From NCBI GenBank assembly GCA_020638575.1, contig JACKIH010000003.1, forward strand, positions 1,593,501-1,657,500: a DNA stretch of 64,000 nucleotides, read 5' to 3'. Shown piece after piece: positions 46,271-54,079 of this stretch. Under the pieces are notes generated by a model, which saw only the letters and a program-made list of their open reading frames with translations, was not told the origin of the DNA and did no database searches. The DNA is from Rhodospirillaceae bacterium. GTDB taxonomy: Bacteria; Pseudomonadota; Alphaproteobacteria; DSM-16000; Inquilinaceae. The translations under genes were made by a program, and so were the position numbers. Every line of letters starts with the position of its first letter. The stretch's first letter is position 1.

Positions 46271-47830
46271 TCAGGGTCTGTCGGCAGGAGCCTCGTCCGC
46301 CGCCCATTCACTGGCCGGTGCGCGTGACCGCATGCGTGCCTTCACCAGGCGCCCGACAAAGATCGGCAGCACGAAGCCGACGATGGCGACGATCCACAGG
46401 CCGATGGCCAAGGGACTCTGGATGAGCACCCACCAGTCGCCGTTGGAGATGGAGATCGCCCGGCGCAGGTTGTTCTCCATCATGTTGCCGAGCAGCGTGC
46501 CGAGGATGATGGGCACGAGCGGCACGTCGAGCTTGCGCAGCACCCACCCCAGAATGCCGAAGCCGACCATCATCTGCAGGTCGAAGGCGGAGCCGGAAAT
46601 GCCGTAGATGCCAACGAAGCTGACCATGGCGACGAAGGGCATGAGGATCCGCGGCGGCACCATCAGCACCCGGGTGAACAGCCCGACCAACGGGATGTTC
46701 AGCGCCAGCAGCACGAAGTTGGCGATGAACAGGGCAGCGATCAGGCCCCACACCACGTCGGGGTTGTGGTTGAACAGCAACGGCCCCGGCGTGATGTTGA
46801 GCGACAGCAGCACGGCCAGCAGCACCGCGGTGGTGCCGGAGCCGGGGACGCCCAGCGCCAGCATCGGCACCAGGGCACCACCCGCAGCGGCATTGTTGCC
46901 GGCCTCCGGTGCCGCCACCCCGCGCGGATCGCCGGTGCCGAACGTGCCGTCGCGGTCCACCAGGCGCTTTTCCACCGTGTAGGAGATGAAGGACCCCAGC
47001 GAGGCGCCGGCACCCGGCAGCACGCCCGCCAGGAACCCCAGGCACGACGACCTGAGGATCGACGGCGTGCAGGTCTTCAGCGTCGCCCAGGACGGCGTCA
47101 ACCGGCCGACCTTGACGGCGGTGTCGTCGGCATCGGCCTTGCCGTGGCGGTGCTCCAGGAAGATGAACACCTCCGACAGCGCAAACAGGCCGACGATGGC
47201 GACCAGGAAGTCGATGCCGTCGTAGAGGTGGACGTCGCCGAAGGTGAGCCGCGGCGTGCCCGTCTGCTGGTCGACGCCGATCATCGCCAGGCCGAGGCCG
47301 AGCATCGCGGCAAAGGCCGATTTCGCCTGGTTGGTGGACGACACGCCGCCCAGCGTGGCGAACGCCAGGGCGAACAGCGCGAAATACTCCGCCGGGCCGA
47401 ACAGCAATGCGAACTGCACGAGCTGCGGCGCCAGAAAGATCAGCCCCCAGGTGGCCAGGAAGGCGCCGACGAACGACGCAATGCCGGACAGCGACAGCGC
47501 TTCGCCCGCCAGTCCCTTGCGCGCCATCGGGTAACCGTCCAGGCACGTCATCATGGCCGGTTCGTCGCCGGGAATGTTGAGCAGGATCGAGCTGATCCGC
47601 CCGCCGTACATGGCGCCGTAGTAGACGGAGGTGAGCAGGATCATCGCCGGGGTGGGGCCGAGGCCCAGCGAGAAGGCCAGCGGGATCAGGATGGCCACGC
47701 CATTGGACGGCCCCAGGCCCGGCAACGCCCCGATGATGGTGCCGAGGAAGCACCCCACCAGCGCCAGCAGCAGGTTCTGCCAGGTGATGGCGATCGCGAA
47801 GCCGTCGTACAGGTTGGAAAACATGTCCAC
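46271..47830 (-). CDS. tctA: Tripartite tricarboxylate transporter, large permease TctA
   Basis: A 519-residue inner-membrane protein with about 11-12 helices, the large subunit of a TTT-family secondary transporter. The diagnostic N-terminal block ALPGLGPSNGVAILIPLAF and the internal repeat LPGAGASLGSFISYTVEK are present, as is NIPGDEPAMMTCLDGYPMARKG. It works with TctB and TctC encoded upstream on the same strand. GTG 47830 is spaced correctly from a GGGAGG site; ATG 47824 is the alternative. The substrate is probably a di- or tricarboxylate. Confidence 0.93.
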   Translation of the reverse strand: MDMFSNLYDGFAIAITWQNLLLALVGCFLGTIIGALPGLGPSNGVAILIPLAFSLGLGPTPAMILLTSVYYGAMYGGRISSILLNIPGDEPAMMTCLDGYPMARKGLAGEALSLSGIASFVGAFLATWGLIFLAPQLVQFALLFGPAEYFALFALAFATLGGVSSTNQAKSAFAAMLGLGLAMIGVDQQTGTPRLTFGDVHLYDGIDFLVAIVGLFALSEVFIFLEHRHGKADADDTAVKVGRLTPSWATLKTCTPSILRSSCLGFLAGVLPGAGASLGSFISYTVEKRLVDRDGTFGTGDPRGVAAPEAGNNAAAGGALVPMLALGVPGSGTTAVLLAVLLSLNITPGPLLFNHNPDVVWGLIAALFIANFVLLALNIPLVGLFTRVLMVPPRILMPFVAMVSFVGIYGISGSAFDLQMMVGFGILGWVLRKLDVPLVPIILGTLLGNMMENNLRRAISISNGDWWVLIQSPLAIGLWIVAIVGFVLPIFVGRLVKARMRSRAPASEWAADEAPADRP

Positions 47831-47842
47831 GGCCGGCCCTCC

Positions 47843-48274
47843 CTAAAACCCGAACGGGCCGCGGGCCAGCGACAGGCCCAGGACCAGGTGGAAGACGACG
47901 TAGATGGACACGGCGATCGCGACGCCGGCGATGACCGCCTGCACCGGCGGCGAGCCGAGGCGCCAGGACAGGTAGGTTGCGGCCAGGGCCGTGGCGAACA
48001 CGAACCCGGCCTCGTCGAGAAACTCCGCATAGAGCATCAGGACGACCACCGCCGCGAACAGCTCCACCAGCCGCGGCAGGCTCGGCCATTTCGGCTTCGC
48101 GTCGGGGAATGCGAAGATGATGAGGGACGACAGCCCGAGGATCGAGGCGATGATGAGCGGAAACGCCTTGGGGCCGACGATGTCGGACAGAAAGCTCTCT
48201 TCGGTCTGCAGTGCAGCCCAACCGTAGAAGACTGCCAGCAGCACGCCGACGGCGCCGAAAATGCGGTCGCTCAT
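47843..48274 (-). CDS. tctB: Tripartite tricarboxylate transporter, small permease TctB
   Basis: A 143-residue membrane protein with four predicted helices, the small permease that partners TctA. DIVGPKAFPLIIASILGLSSLIIF is a typical TctB opening. ATG 48274, with a GGGGGAG site, is chosen because the longer open frame would add an unrelated basic N-terminus. Only 12 bases separate it from tctA. Confidence 0.88.
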   Translation of the reverse strand: MSDRIFGAVGVLLAVFYGWAALQTEESFLSDIVGPKAFPLIIASILGLSSLIIFAFPDAKPKWPSLPRLVELFAAVVVLMLYAEFLDEAGFVFATALAATYLSWRLGSPPVQAVIAGVAIAVSIYVVFHLVLGLSLARGPFGF

Positions 48275-48332
48275 CGCTCCCCCCACGTGTGGGTCCGGGA
48301 GGCACGGACGTGCCCCCCGGAGGCTGACCGGC

Positions 48333-49328
48333 CTATTGGATGATGCCGATCTCGCGCGACAGCGCTTCGATCCGGGCAATCGACTCCGCGACGAAGGCTT
48401 CGAAGTCGGCACCCTGCAGATCCAGCGGAGCGAGACCGTTGGTCACCATCACCTCTTGCCACTCGTCCGATGCGTAGAGCTCGGTGATCATTTCGACCCA
48501 CGCGTCGTAGGCTTCGTCAGACATGTCGCCCGGCGCATAGAAACCGCGCCAGTTGGCACCGATGGCGTCGATGCCCTGTTCGCGCGCGGTCGGCAGGTCG
48601 GCGAAATCGCCGGCCAACCGCTCCGGCGCCAGTACGGCGAGCACCCGCACATCGCCCGATTCGATGAAGCCCCGCACCTCCGACAGATCGCCGGAGAAGC
48701 CCTGCAGGGAACCGGCCAGAAGCTGCGTCACGGCTTCGCCGCCGCCTTCGAAGGCGACGTAGCGCACCGCGCGGACATCATCGATCCCGTAGGCCTGGGC
48801 CGCGATCAGGACCTTCAGGTGGTCCCAGCCGCCCACGGCCGAGCCGCCGCCGATGGCGATGGTTTCCGGAGCCGTGGCCATCTGCTCGAAGAAGTCCGGC
48901 AGGGTCTGAATGGGGCTGTCGGCGGCAACCGCGATCACGCCGTAGTCGGCACCGACGGAGGCGAGCCAGCGCACCTGGTCCATGGTGTTGCCGGGGAAGG
49001 CGCCCTGGGCCAAGCGGGTGGCGGTCGCCGAGGAGGCCGCGATGATCAGGTCGTCATCGTCGTTGCGCTCGTTCACCACATAGGCGAAGGCCGTGCCGCC
49101 GCTGCCGCCGGCCATGTTCACCACCTGCATGGTCGCGGAGATGAGCCCGAGATCCTGCAGCGTGCGGCCGACCTGCCGGCACGTGAAGTCCCAGCCGCCG
49201 CCCGGATTGGCCGGCGCGATGCATTCCGGGTTTTCCGGCACGAAGTCCTGGGCGGGCGCCGCACCGCTTCCCAGCGCGAGCCCGACAAGGCCACCGATCA
49301 GGCTCTTGCGGAGTGTTGAGGCGAGCAT
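48333..49328 (-). CDS. tctC: Tripartite tricarboxylate transporter, substrate-binding protein TctC
   Basis: A 331-residue periplasmic binding protein with a cleavable signal (SLIGGLVGLALGSGAAPAQ). The mature protein has the TctC signature IAPANPGGGWDFTCRQVG and a later VVNMAGGSGGTAFAYV. It is the first gene of the transporter trio in the direction of transcription. Unlike many such proteins it is a single copy next to its own permeases, so the three likely form a dedicated system. Confidence 0.92.
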   Translation of the reverse strand: MLASTLRKSLIGGLVGLALGSGAAPAQDFVPENPECIAPANPGGGWDFTCRQVGRTLQDLGLISATMQVVNMAGGSGGTAFAYVVNERNDDDDLIIAASSATATRLAQGAFPGNTMDQVRWLASVGADYGVIAVAADSPIQTLPDFFEQMATAPETIAIGGGSAVGGWDHLKVLIAAQAYGIDDVRAVRYVAFEGGGEAVTQLLAGSLQGFSGDLSEVRGFIESGDVRVLAVLAPERLAGDFADLPTAREQGIDAIGANWRGFYAPGDMSDEAYDAWVEMITELYASDEWQEVMVTNGLAPLDLQGADFEAFVAESIARIEALSREIGIIQ

Positions 49329-49472
49329 GTCGTTTCCCCCTGCATTGAGTTTGTGGCTCAGGCTATCCGACCGGCCCCTGCCAAGGCCATGAGGATCTTT
49401 CGCTGCGGTCGCCTGCCGTCCTGGTCCAGCGGCCGGGGGCGGTGCCGCAGTCCCGGTGCGGCGGCCGCCCGC

Positions 49473-50666
49473 TCATATCGCGCCGTCCCGCTTCAGGCGG
49501 CTCAGCTCGCCGTCCGTCAGGCCAAGCTCCTTCCAGACGCTGTCGTTGTGCTGGCCGAGCTGCGGCGGCGGGTCGTCCACCGTCAGCGGTGCACCGTTCA
49601 CCTTGATGCCGGTGGTCGCCACCTGGATGTCGTGGCCCACGCCCGGCACATCGGCATAGTGCGCCAGGAAGCCCCGGTCGGCGATCTGCGGGGTGCTCAG
49701 CACCTCCGGCACGGTGAGAATGGCCCCGGCCGGCACGCCAAGCCGGTTGAGTTCGCGCGCCCAGTCGCGGGCCGGCCGCGTCTTCAGCACGGCCTCAAGC
49801 TCCGCCTTGAGCGCGTAGCGGTTCTTCTTGCGGTGTTCGCGCGTGGCGTAGTCCGGGCGGTCGCGCAGGGACGCTAGGCCGAGATGATCGGTCAGCAGCA
49901 CCCACTGCTCGTCCTTGTTGGCGGCGATGTTGATGAGGCCGCCGCCGGCTTCGAAGGCGCCGGAAGGGGCGGAGGTGGGGTTCTCGTTGCCGTTGGGCTC
50001 GGGTGCGACGCCGGCGATCAGGTAGTTGGAGACGGCCCAGCCCATGGTGGCGAGCACGGACTCCAGCATGGAGACGTCGATGAAGGCGCCGCGCGGCGCC
50101 GCGTTCAGCGCCGCGGCGACGGCAAAGGCGGCCGTGATGCCGCCCACCGTATCGGCGATGGGATAGCCGACGCGCAGCGGCGCACTGTCCTTGCCGCCGG
50201 TGATCGACATGGCCCCGGAAACCCCCTGGATGATCTGGTCGTAGGCCGGGCGGTGCACCCAGGGGCCGTCCTGGCCGAAGCCGGAAATCGCACAGTAGAT
50301 CAGGTCGGCCCGGATCGCCTTGAGGTCCTCGTAACCGAGGCCGAGGCGCGCCATCACCCCGGGGCGGAAATTCTCCAGCACGACATCGGCCGTTTCGACC
50401 AGCCTCCGGAACAGTGCCTTGCCTTCGGGATGCTTCAGATTGAGCGTGACGGACTTCTTGCCGGCATTCTGCGCCAGGAAGGACACGCCCATGCTGCGCA
50501 GGTTCAGTTCGGCATCGGCGCCGAGCTGACGGGCCAGGTCGCCGCGGCCGGCGACCTCCACCTTGATCACCTCGGCGCCCATGTGGACGAGCTGATGGCT
50601 GCAGAACGGCCCGGCGAGCACGTTGGTCAGATCAAGGACGCGGATTCCTGCGAGCGGCGCAAACAT
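49473..50666 (-). CDS. CaiB/BaiF-family (family III) CoA-transferase
   Basis: A family III CoA-transferase of 397 residues. It begins MFAPLAGIRVLDLTNVLAGPF and contains KVEVAGRGDLAR, FLAQNAGKKSVTLNLKHPEGKALFRRLVETADVVLENFRPGVM, with the conserved catalytic Asp region further on. Such enzymes move CoA between carboxylic acids. It is transcribed toward and just upstream of tctCBA (144-base gap), so it may activate the acid the transporter imports. The frame is open to a GTG at 50705, but ATG 50666 matches the family N-terminus. Confidence 0.88.
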   Translation of the reverse strand: MFAPLAGIRVLDLTNVLAGPFCSHQLVHMGAEVIKVEVAGRGDLARQLGADAELNLRSMGVSFLAQNAGKKSVTLNLKHPEGKALFRRLVETADVVLENFRPGVMARLGLGYEDLKAIRADLIYCAISGFGQDGPWVHRPAYDQIIQGVSGAMSITGGKDSAPLRVGYPIADTVGGITAAFAVAAALNAAPRGAFIDVSMLESVLATMGWAVSNYLIAGVAPEPNGNENPTSAPSGAFEAGGGLINIAANKDEQWVLLTDHLGLASLRDRPDYATREHRKKNRYALKAELEAVLKTRPARDWARELNRLGVPAGAILTVPEVLSTPQIADRGFLAHYADVPGVGHDIQVATTGIKVNGAPLTVDDPPPQLGQHNDSVWKELGLTDGELSRLKRDGAI

Positions 50667-51015
50667 GGGCGGAAACGCAATCTCACTCCACAGGCCGATC
50701 GCCACCCGTAAGTCCGGGGTCGAGGCCCCTTGCCCGTCCGCGCACTGCTTGGAGAGGGCCCGGAGACGGGCCGGAGGACGGCACGGGTGCGCTCAGGCTG
50801 CCACGGACGAACGGCAGATGCTTCCGGCCCGCAACGGGCCGGCCGGATGCAGCCTAGTGGCTATTCCGGGCCGATGGAATCGCTTTGCGGTGCGGCCGGC
50901 GGGATCTGTGCCCGTGGGGTCACGGTCCGAGATCGCGACCTGCGGCCCGACGCGATCGCGTCCAATCGCCCGCTCGCTCGCGCCGGCTGGGGGGCAACTG
51001 CTTCGGAGCCAAGGT

Positions 51016-51056
51016 GTCACCCATGTCTCCGCTATAAAACGTCACCCATGTGTCCG
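51016..51056. repeat. Two 16-base direct repeats, possible insertion-sequence end remnant
   Basis: GTCACCCATGTCTCCG (51016-51031) and GTCACCCATGTGTCCG (51041-51056) differ at one base and are offset by 25 bases. This motif resembles sequences I recall beside IS481-type transposases, where repeated boxes bind the transposase. No transposase gene is present, so at most a scar remains. Confidence 0.45.
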
Positions 51057-51066
51057 GTATGGACCC

Positions 51067-51136
51067 GCGCTCAAGCAGCCCGAAGGGCGATAGTGCCAAC
51101 CCACAAGCGCTCAAGCAGCCCGAAGGCCGATAGCGC
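51067..51136. repeat. Two 30-base direct repeats upstream of tRNA-Ser
   Basis: The copies at 51067-51096 and 51107-51136 match at 28 of 30 positions and start 40 bases apart. The second copy begins GCGCT and ends AGCGC, so it can also fold on itself. They lie just past the tRNA 3' end (the tRNA is on the minus strand) and might mark past recombination or serve as terminators for the tRNA transcript. Confidence 0.75.
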
Positions 51137-51148
51137 AAATCAAGACTC

Positions 51149-51236
51149 TGGCGGAGGGAGCGGGATTCGAACCCGCGATACCTTTCGGTAAACACGCTTT
51201 CCAGGCGTGCGCCTTAAGCCGCTCGGCCATCCCTCC
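51149..51236 (-). tRNA. tRNA-Ser (anticodon GGA), CCA encoded
   Basis: On the minus strand the sequence starts GGAGGGATGGCCGAGCGG and folds into a cloverleaf. The acceptor GGAGGG pairs with CCCTCC; the anticodon loop CTGGAAA gives anticodon GGA (Ser, UCC/UCU codons); there is a long variable arm (GTTTACCGAAAGGTATC) and a GGTTCGAAT T-loop. The long variable arm confirms a class II tRNA-Ser. The 3' GCCA (discriminator plus CCA) is in the DNA at 51149-51152. Confidence 0.96.
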
Positions 51237-51437
51237 GGAGAGCGGGACCATACCCAGAGCGACCTTGCCACCACAAGCGTCTCGGGTGATAAATCCCCGG
51301 TTTGGTGAAGGCCGCCCTGGCGGCCCTGCACCAACGGTTGTGGCCGGCGCTCGTCCGCGGTCGGCCCTGCCGGCCTCGCCCGGCAGCCGCCGGGCCGGAG
51401 GCCCGCTTCCGACGCGGACCTATGGAGACGGGCCGGT

Positions 51438-51770
51438 ATGCGCTTCATCGGATGGCTGCTTTTCCTCATCGGTCTGGCGGCACTGGGCTGCGACATCTAT
51501 TTCTTCGCGTCCGGCGACGTGCTGCAGGCCGAGGTCACCCCCACCGGTGCCGGGCTGGACCTGGTTGGCGAGTTCCACTTCCATGCCCTGGCGGAGTACT
51601 GGCAGGCGCTGAACGCCAATAGCCTGGTGGGCTTTTCCGCCTGGCTTTCGGACCTGATCGGCCCGGAGAACTTCAACGACTATGGCGTGCTGTTCCTCAG
51701 CCTGCCCGCCTTCGCCGTGTTCATGGTGCCCGGCCTCCTGTTGCTGCTGATCTTCCGCGGCCGCCGCTAG
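51438..51770 (+). CDS. Small membrane protein, unknown function
   Basis: A 110-residue protein with two hydrophobic segments: FIGWLLFLIGLAALGCDIYFF near the start and VLFLSLPAFAVFMVPGLLLLLIF near the end. The central part (FHFHALAEYWQALNANSLVGF) is polar to amphipathic and probably periplasmic. It ends in a basic tail (RGRR), as expected for an inside C-terminus. I recall similar small proteins in other alphaproteobacteria but cannot assign a role. Confidence 0.7.
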   Translation: MRFIGWLLFLIGLAALGCDIYFFASGDVLQAEVTPTGAGLDLVGEFHFHALAEYWQALNANSLVGFSAWLSDLIGPENFNDYGVLFLSLPAFAVFMVPGLLLLLIFRGRR

Positions 51771-51880
51771 TGCCTGATCCGGACCGAAGGACTCGCTTCG
51801 CGATCCGTCGGGCCAGACCAATGCTCACGCTGTCAAGTGTCTGGCGCGCTTTCGTTCCTTGTTGAGTCGGCTCCAGCCCA

Positions 51881-51947
51881 CGCCCCCACGCAGCCACCCC
51901 ATATTTGACGCTGGGTTGGCCGGTCGGGGGGTTGGGCGGCCGGGTGG
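51881..51947. repeat. GC-rich palindromic element with duplicated right arm (REP-like family copy)
   Basis: The left arm 51881-51900 (CGCCCCCACGCAGCCACCCC) can pair imperfectly with either of two adjacent right arms: 51913-51931, or 51932-51947, which is TTGGGCGGCCGGGTGG and identical to the right arm at 15465-15480. It lies between the small membrane protein (+) and the FlaF-like gene (-), two convergent genes. Confidence 0.65.
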
Positions 51948-51990
51948 AGTGGTCGGCACTGCCCCCCTGCCCCTGCGGCCGCCTGGCCGA

Positions 51991-52458
51991 TCAGTGCGTG
52001 ACCGGGGCTGCGGCCCGCTGCATCCAGGCTTCCATGTCCGGGCCCATGGGACGGCCGTCGGCTTCCCAGCGGGCGAACGCGTCGTCGCCCAGCAATGCGC
52101 GGATCTGCGCTTCCAGGATGCCCATGGCGATGCGCAAGTTGATGGTGGCCAGCGTGGTCAGCTTGGCCACCGTCATCTCGCCGCGCTCCGCCCCGAGGAT
52201 GGTGCTGAGCACGAAGTCGGCGAGATCGCGCACGCCCGCGGTCAACGGTTCCGGCCAGTCCCGGCGCCAGTCGGCGGCGGCGCGCAGCCCGGCCCAGAGC
52301 TGGAAGGTGCGGCGCAGCGCGTCCCCGATCTCCTGGTCGGTTTCGGCGTTCTGGATCATCAGGGCCGCTTCGGCCAGGGCATTGGCCTCGCCCACCGCGC
52401 TTTCCATCACCGCGTCCAGGTTGGCGCCGGCAAGGTGCCCGGTCTGTGCGTCCATCAT
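51991..52458 (-). CDS. flaF: FlaF-like flagellar regulator
   Basis: A 155-residue helical protein. The central block RTFQLWAGLRAAADWRRDWPEPLTAGVRDLADFVLSTI followed by LATINLRIAMGI resembles FlaF, the alphaproteobacterial factor required for flagellin production. It is the last gene of the flagellar hook operon, after flgL, which fits. It is somewhat longer than typical FlaF (about 110-130 residues), with extra C-terminal sequence. Tandem ATGs occur at 52458 and 52455; a GGAGA site precedes them. Confidence 0.6.
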   Translation of the reverse strand: MMDAQTGHLAGANLDAVMESAVGEANALAEAALMIQNAETDQEIGDALRRTFQLWAGLRAAADWRRDWPEPLTAGVRDLADFVLSTILGAERGEMTVAKLTTLATINLRIAMGILEAQIRALLGDDAFARWEADGRPMGPDMEAWMQRAAAPVTH

Positions 52459-52528
52459 CGTTCGGTCTCCGTCTGCTGTGCCGGGGGCTGCGCCCTCTGC
52501 GGCGTTTCCTTTTCACTGCGCCGGCCCG

Positions 52529-52584
52529 CTCCCCCACCCGGCCACCCAAGCCATTGTAAAATATTGAGCGGCCGGGTGGGGGAG
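52529..52584. repeat. GC-rich palindromic element between flgL and flaF (REP-like family copy)
   Basis: A perfect 15-bp inverted repeat: CTCCCCCACCCGGCC at 52529-52543 and GGCCGGGTGGGGGAG at 52570-52584, with a 26-nt loop. Located inside the flagellar transcript between flgL and flaF, it could act as an mRNA stability or partial termination signal. Confidence 0.85.
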
Positions 52585-52620
52585 AGGGCTGGGACCGGCT
52601 TCGCCAAAGGCGAAAAGGCC

Positions 52621-54072
52621 CTAGAAGCTGAGCACGTTGACCAGGCTCAGGTTCTGCAACCGCCCGGTGATCTGGTAGGTCGCCTGAAGCTGGGTTTCGT
52701 AGGAGAGCAGCCGTGTGCTGATCTCGTACGCGTCGGCATCCTCCACGGTGCCGAGCTGAGTCTGCACCAAAGTCTTTACGCTCTGGTTGCGCGCCTCCAC
52801 CGAGAGCGTGACCTCCTGGATGGCACCGATCTCGTTGATCAGCGTCTCGGTGCGGTCCATGGCGGATTGCAGGCCGCGGCCGGACTTGTCGGCCAGCGCG
52901 CGGAACATCTCCACCTCGTCGTCCTCGAAGGTCACGGCACTCAGCACGGCCAAGTGCTTGAGGGTGTCGCGGACCGCCGCCTCGTCGGCGCGCACGCCGT
53001 AGCGGATGGTGGTGCCTTCGTCGAGTTCGGCCGCCACCTCGGCACGCGGCGTGTCGCCGGTGCTGCCGGCATACCACCACACCGCCTTGGGGCTGGTCGC
53101 GCTGTCCTCCACCAGGGAAGGGGCGCCGCCGGCATCGAAGGTGACGATCTTCGGCGGCACGGTGTCGAAGAAGTCCGACGCCGCGCGAATGGCCGACGCC
53201 GCGGCAAGCTGACTTTGCGCCAGTTCCACCAGGTCTTCCGACAGATTGTTGGCCAGGTTGGCGAGCCCGGTGCCGAAATCGCCGTCGGCCGTCACCTCGA
53301 TCTCCGCAGTCTCGCCGTCGGGCAGGCGCACCACCACGGTCAGCGTGGCATCGGCGGGAACCGCCGCCAGGCCGCTCAGGGTTACCGATTTGGCGGTGGC
53401 GCTTTCGGTCGTGGTGACGGTGATGCCGCTGCTGGTTTCCACGCTCTCGATGGTGAAGCCGAAGCCGTCCTTGCTGGTGTCGGCGATGGTCAGCGTGCCC
53501 AGCCCGGTATCGGTGGAGACGTCGAGCCCGCCCGGCGAGGCCACGTCGTTCACCTGGTCGGCGCGGGCCCGGTCTGCGATCTGCTGCAGCAGGCCGAAGC
53601 GGCCGGTGGCGCTGTCGCCGTTCAAGATGGTGTCGGCATCCTCCACCGGCGGCGCATCGGTCTTGGAGCCGCCGAACAGGAAGCGCCCGGCCAGCGAGCG
53701 GTTCATCAACCCGATGGTCTCCTGCAGCATGGCCTCGGCGGTGACCTGCAGGGTGGGCAGGCGCACATCGTTCTGGAATGCGCCGGTGAGCGCATCCAGC
53801 GACAGGCCCTCGGCATTCTCGTGGATACGCTCGAAGCTCGACTGCATCACCTCCATACGGGTTTCGGCGATGGCGATGGTCTTGCCGCTCTGGGCGATGC
53901 GGTTGAGGTCGTTGCGCAGCGACAGCGACAGCGAAGCACTGGACCCCAGGTCGCCCAGGGTGTCGGCCGTCTTGCCGGTGGCGAGCTGGTTCTGGGCCCG
54001 CAGCATCTCGTTCTGCAGGCGCAGGATGTTCTGCTTGACCAGGGTGTTCTGGGCGAAGGTCGAAATCCGCAT
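52621..54072 (-). CDS. flgL: Flagellar hook-filament junction protein FlgL (HAP3)
   Basis: A 483-residue flagellin-like protein forming the second ring of the hook-filament junction. The N-terminus MRISTFAQNTLVKQNILRLQNEMLRAQNQLATGK is the helical D0/D1 segment, and the C-terminal TRLLSYETQLQATYQITGRLQNLSLVNVL pairs with it. A beta-rich insert in the middle (about 190-330) makes it longer than the ~317-residue enteric FlgL. ATG 54072 is chosen because the longer open frame runs into flgK. Its start lies 7 bases after the flgK stop. Confidence 0.92.
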   Translation of the reverse strand: MRISTFAQNTLVKQNILRLQNEMLRAQNQLATGKTADTLGDLGSSASLSLSLRNDLNRIAQSGKTIAIAETRMEVMQSSFERIHENAEGLSLDALTGAFQNDVRLPTLQVTAEAMLQETIGLMNRSLAGRFLFGGSKTDAPPVEDADTILNGDSATGRFGLLQQIADRARADQVNDVASPGGLDVSTDTGLGTLTIADTSKDGFGFTIESVETSSGITVTTTESATAKSVTLSGLAAVPADATLTVVVRLPDGETAEIEVTADGDFGTGLANLANNLSEDLVELAQSQLAAASAIRAASDFFDTVPPKIVTFDAGGAPSLVEDSATSPKAVWWYAGSTGDTPRAEVAAELDEGTTIRYGVRADEAAVRDTLKHLAVLSAVTFEDDEVEMFRALADKSGRGLQSAMDRTETLINEIGAIQEVTLSVEARNQSVKTLVQTQLGTVEDADAYEISTRLLSYETQLQATYQITGRLQNLSLVNVLSF

Positions 54073-54079
54073 CTCACAC

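Larger units (their letters stand above)
50667..51148. other. Gene-free stretch with repeats next to tRNA-Ser
   Basis: About 480 bases with no supportable gene. It contains an 8-bp GC hairpin (CCGGCCCG / CGGGCCGG, 50824-50842), a pair of 16-base direct repeats at 51016-51031 and 51041-51056, and two 30-base direct repeats at 51067-51096 and 51107-51136. Short open frames here lack family features and look like chance. Confidence 0.7.

Noticed and set aside
50730..51191. Open frames on both strands in the gap before tRNA-Ser
   Set aside because: They run through the tRNA or the direct repeats, and their translations lack family features.
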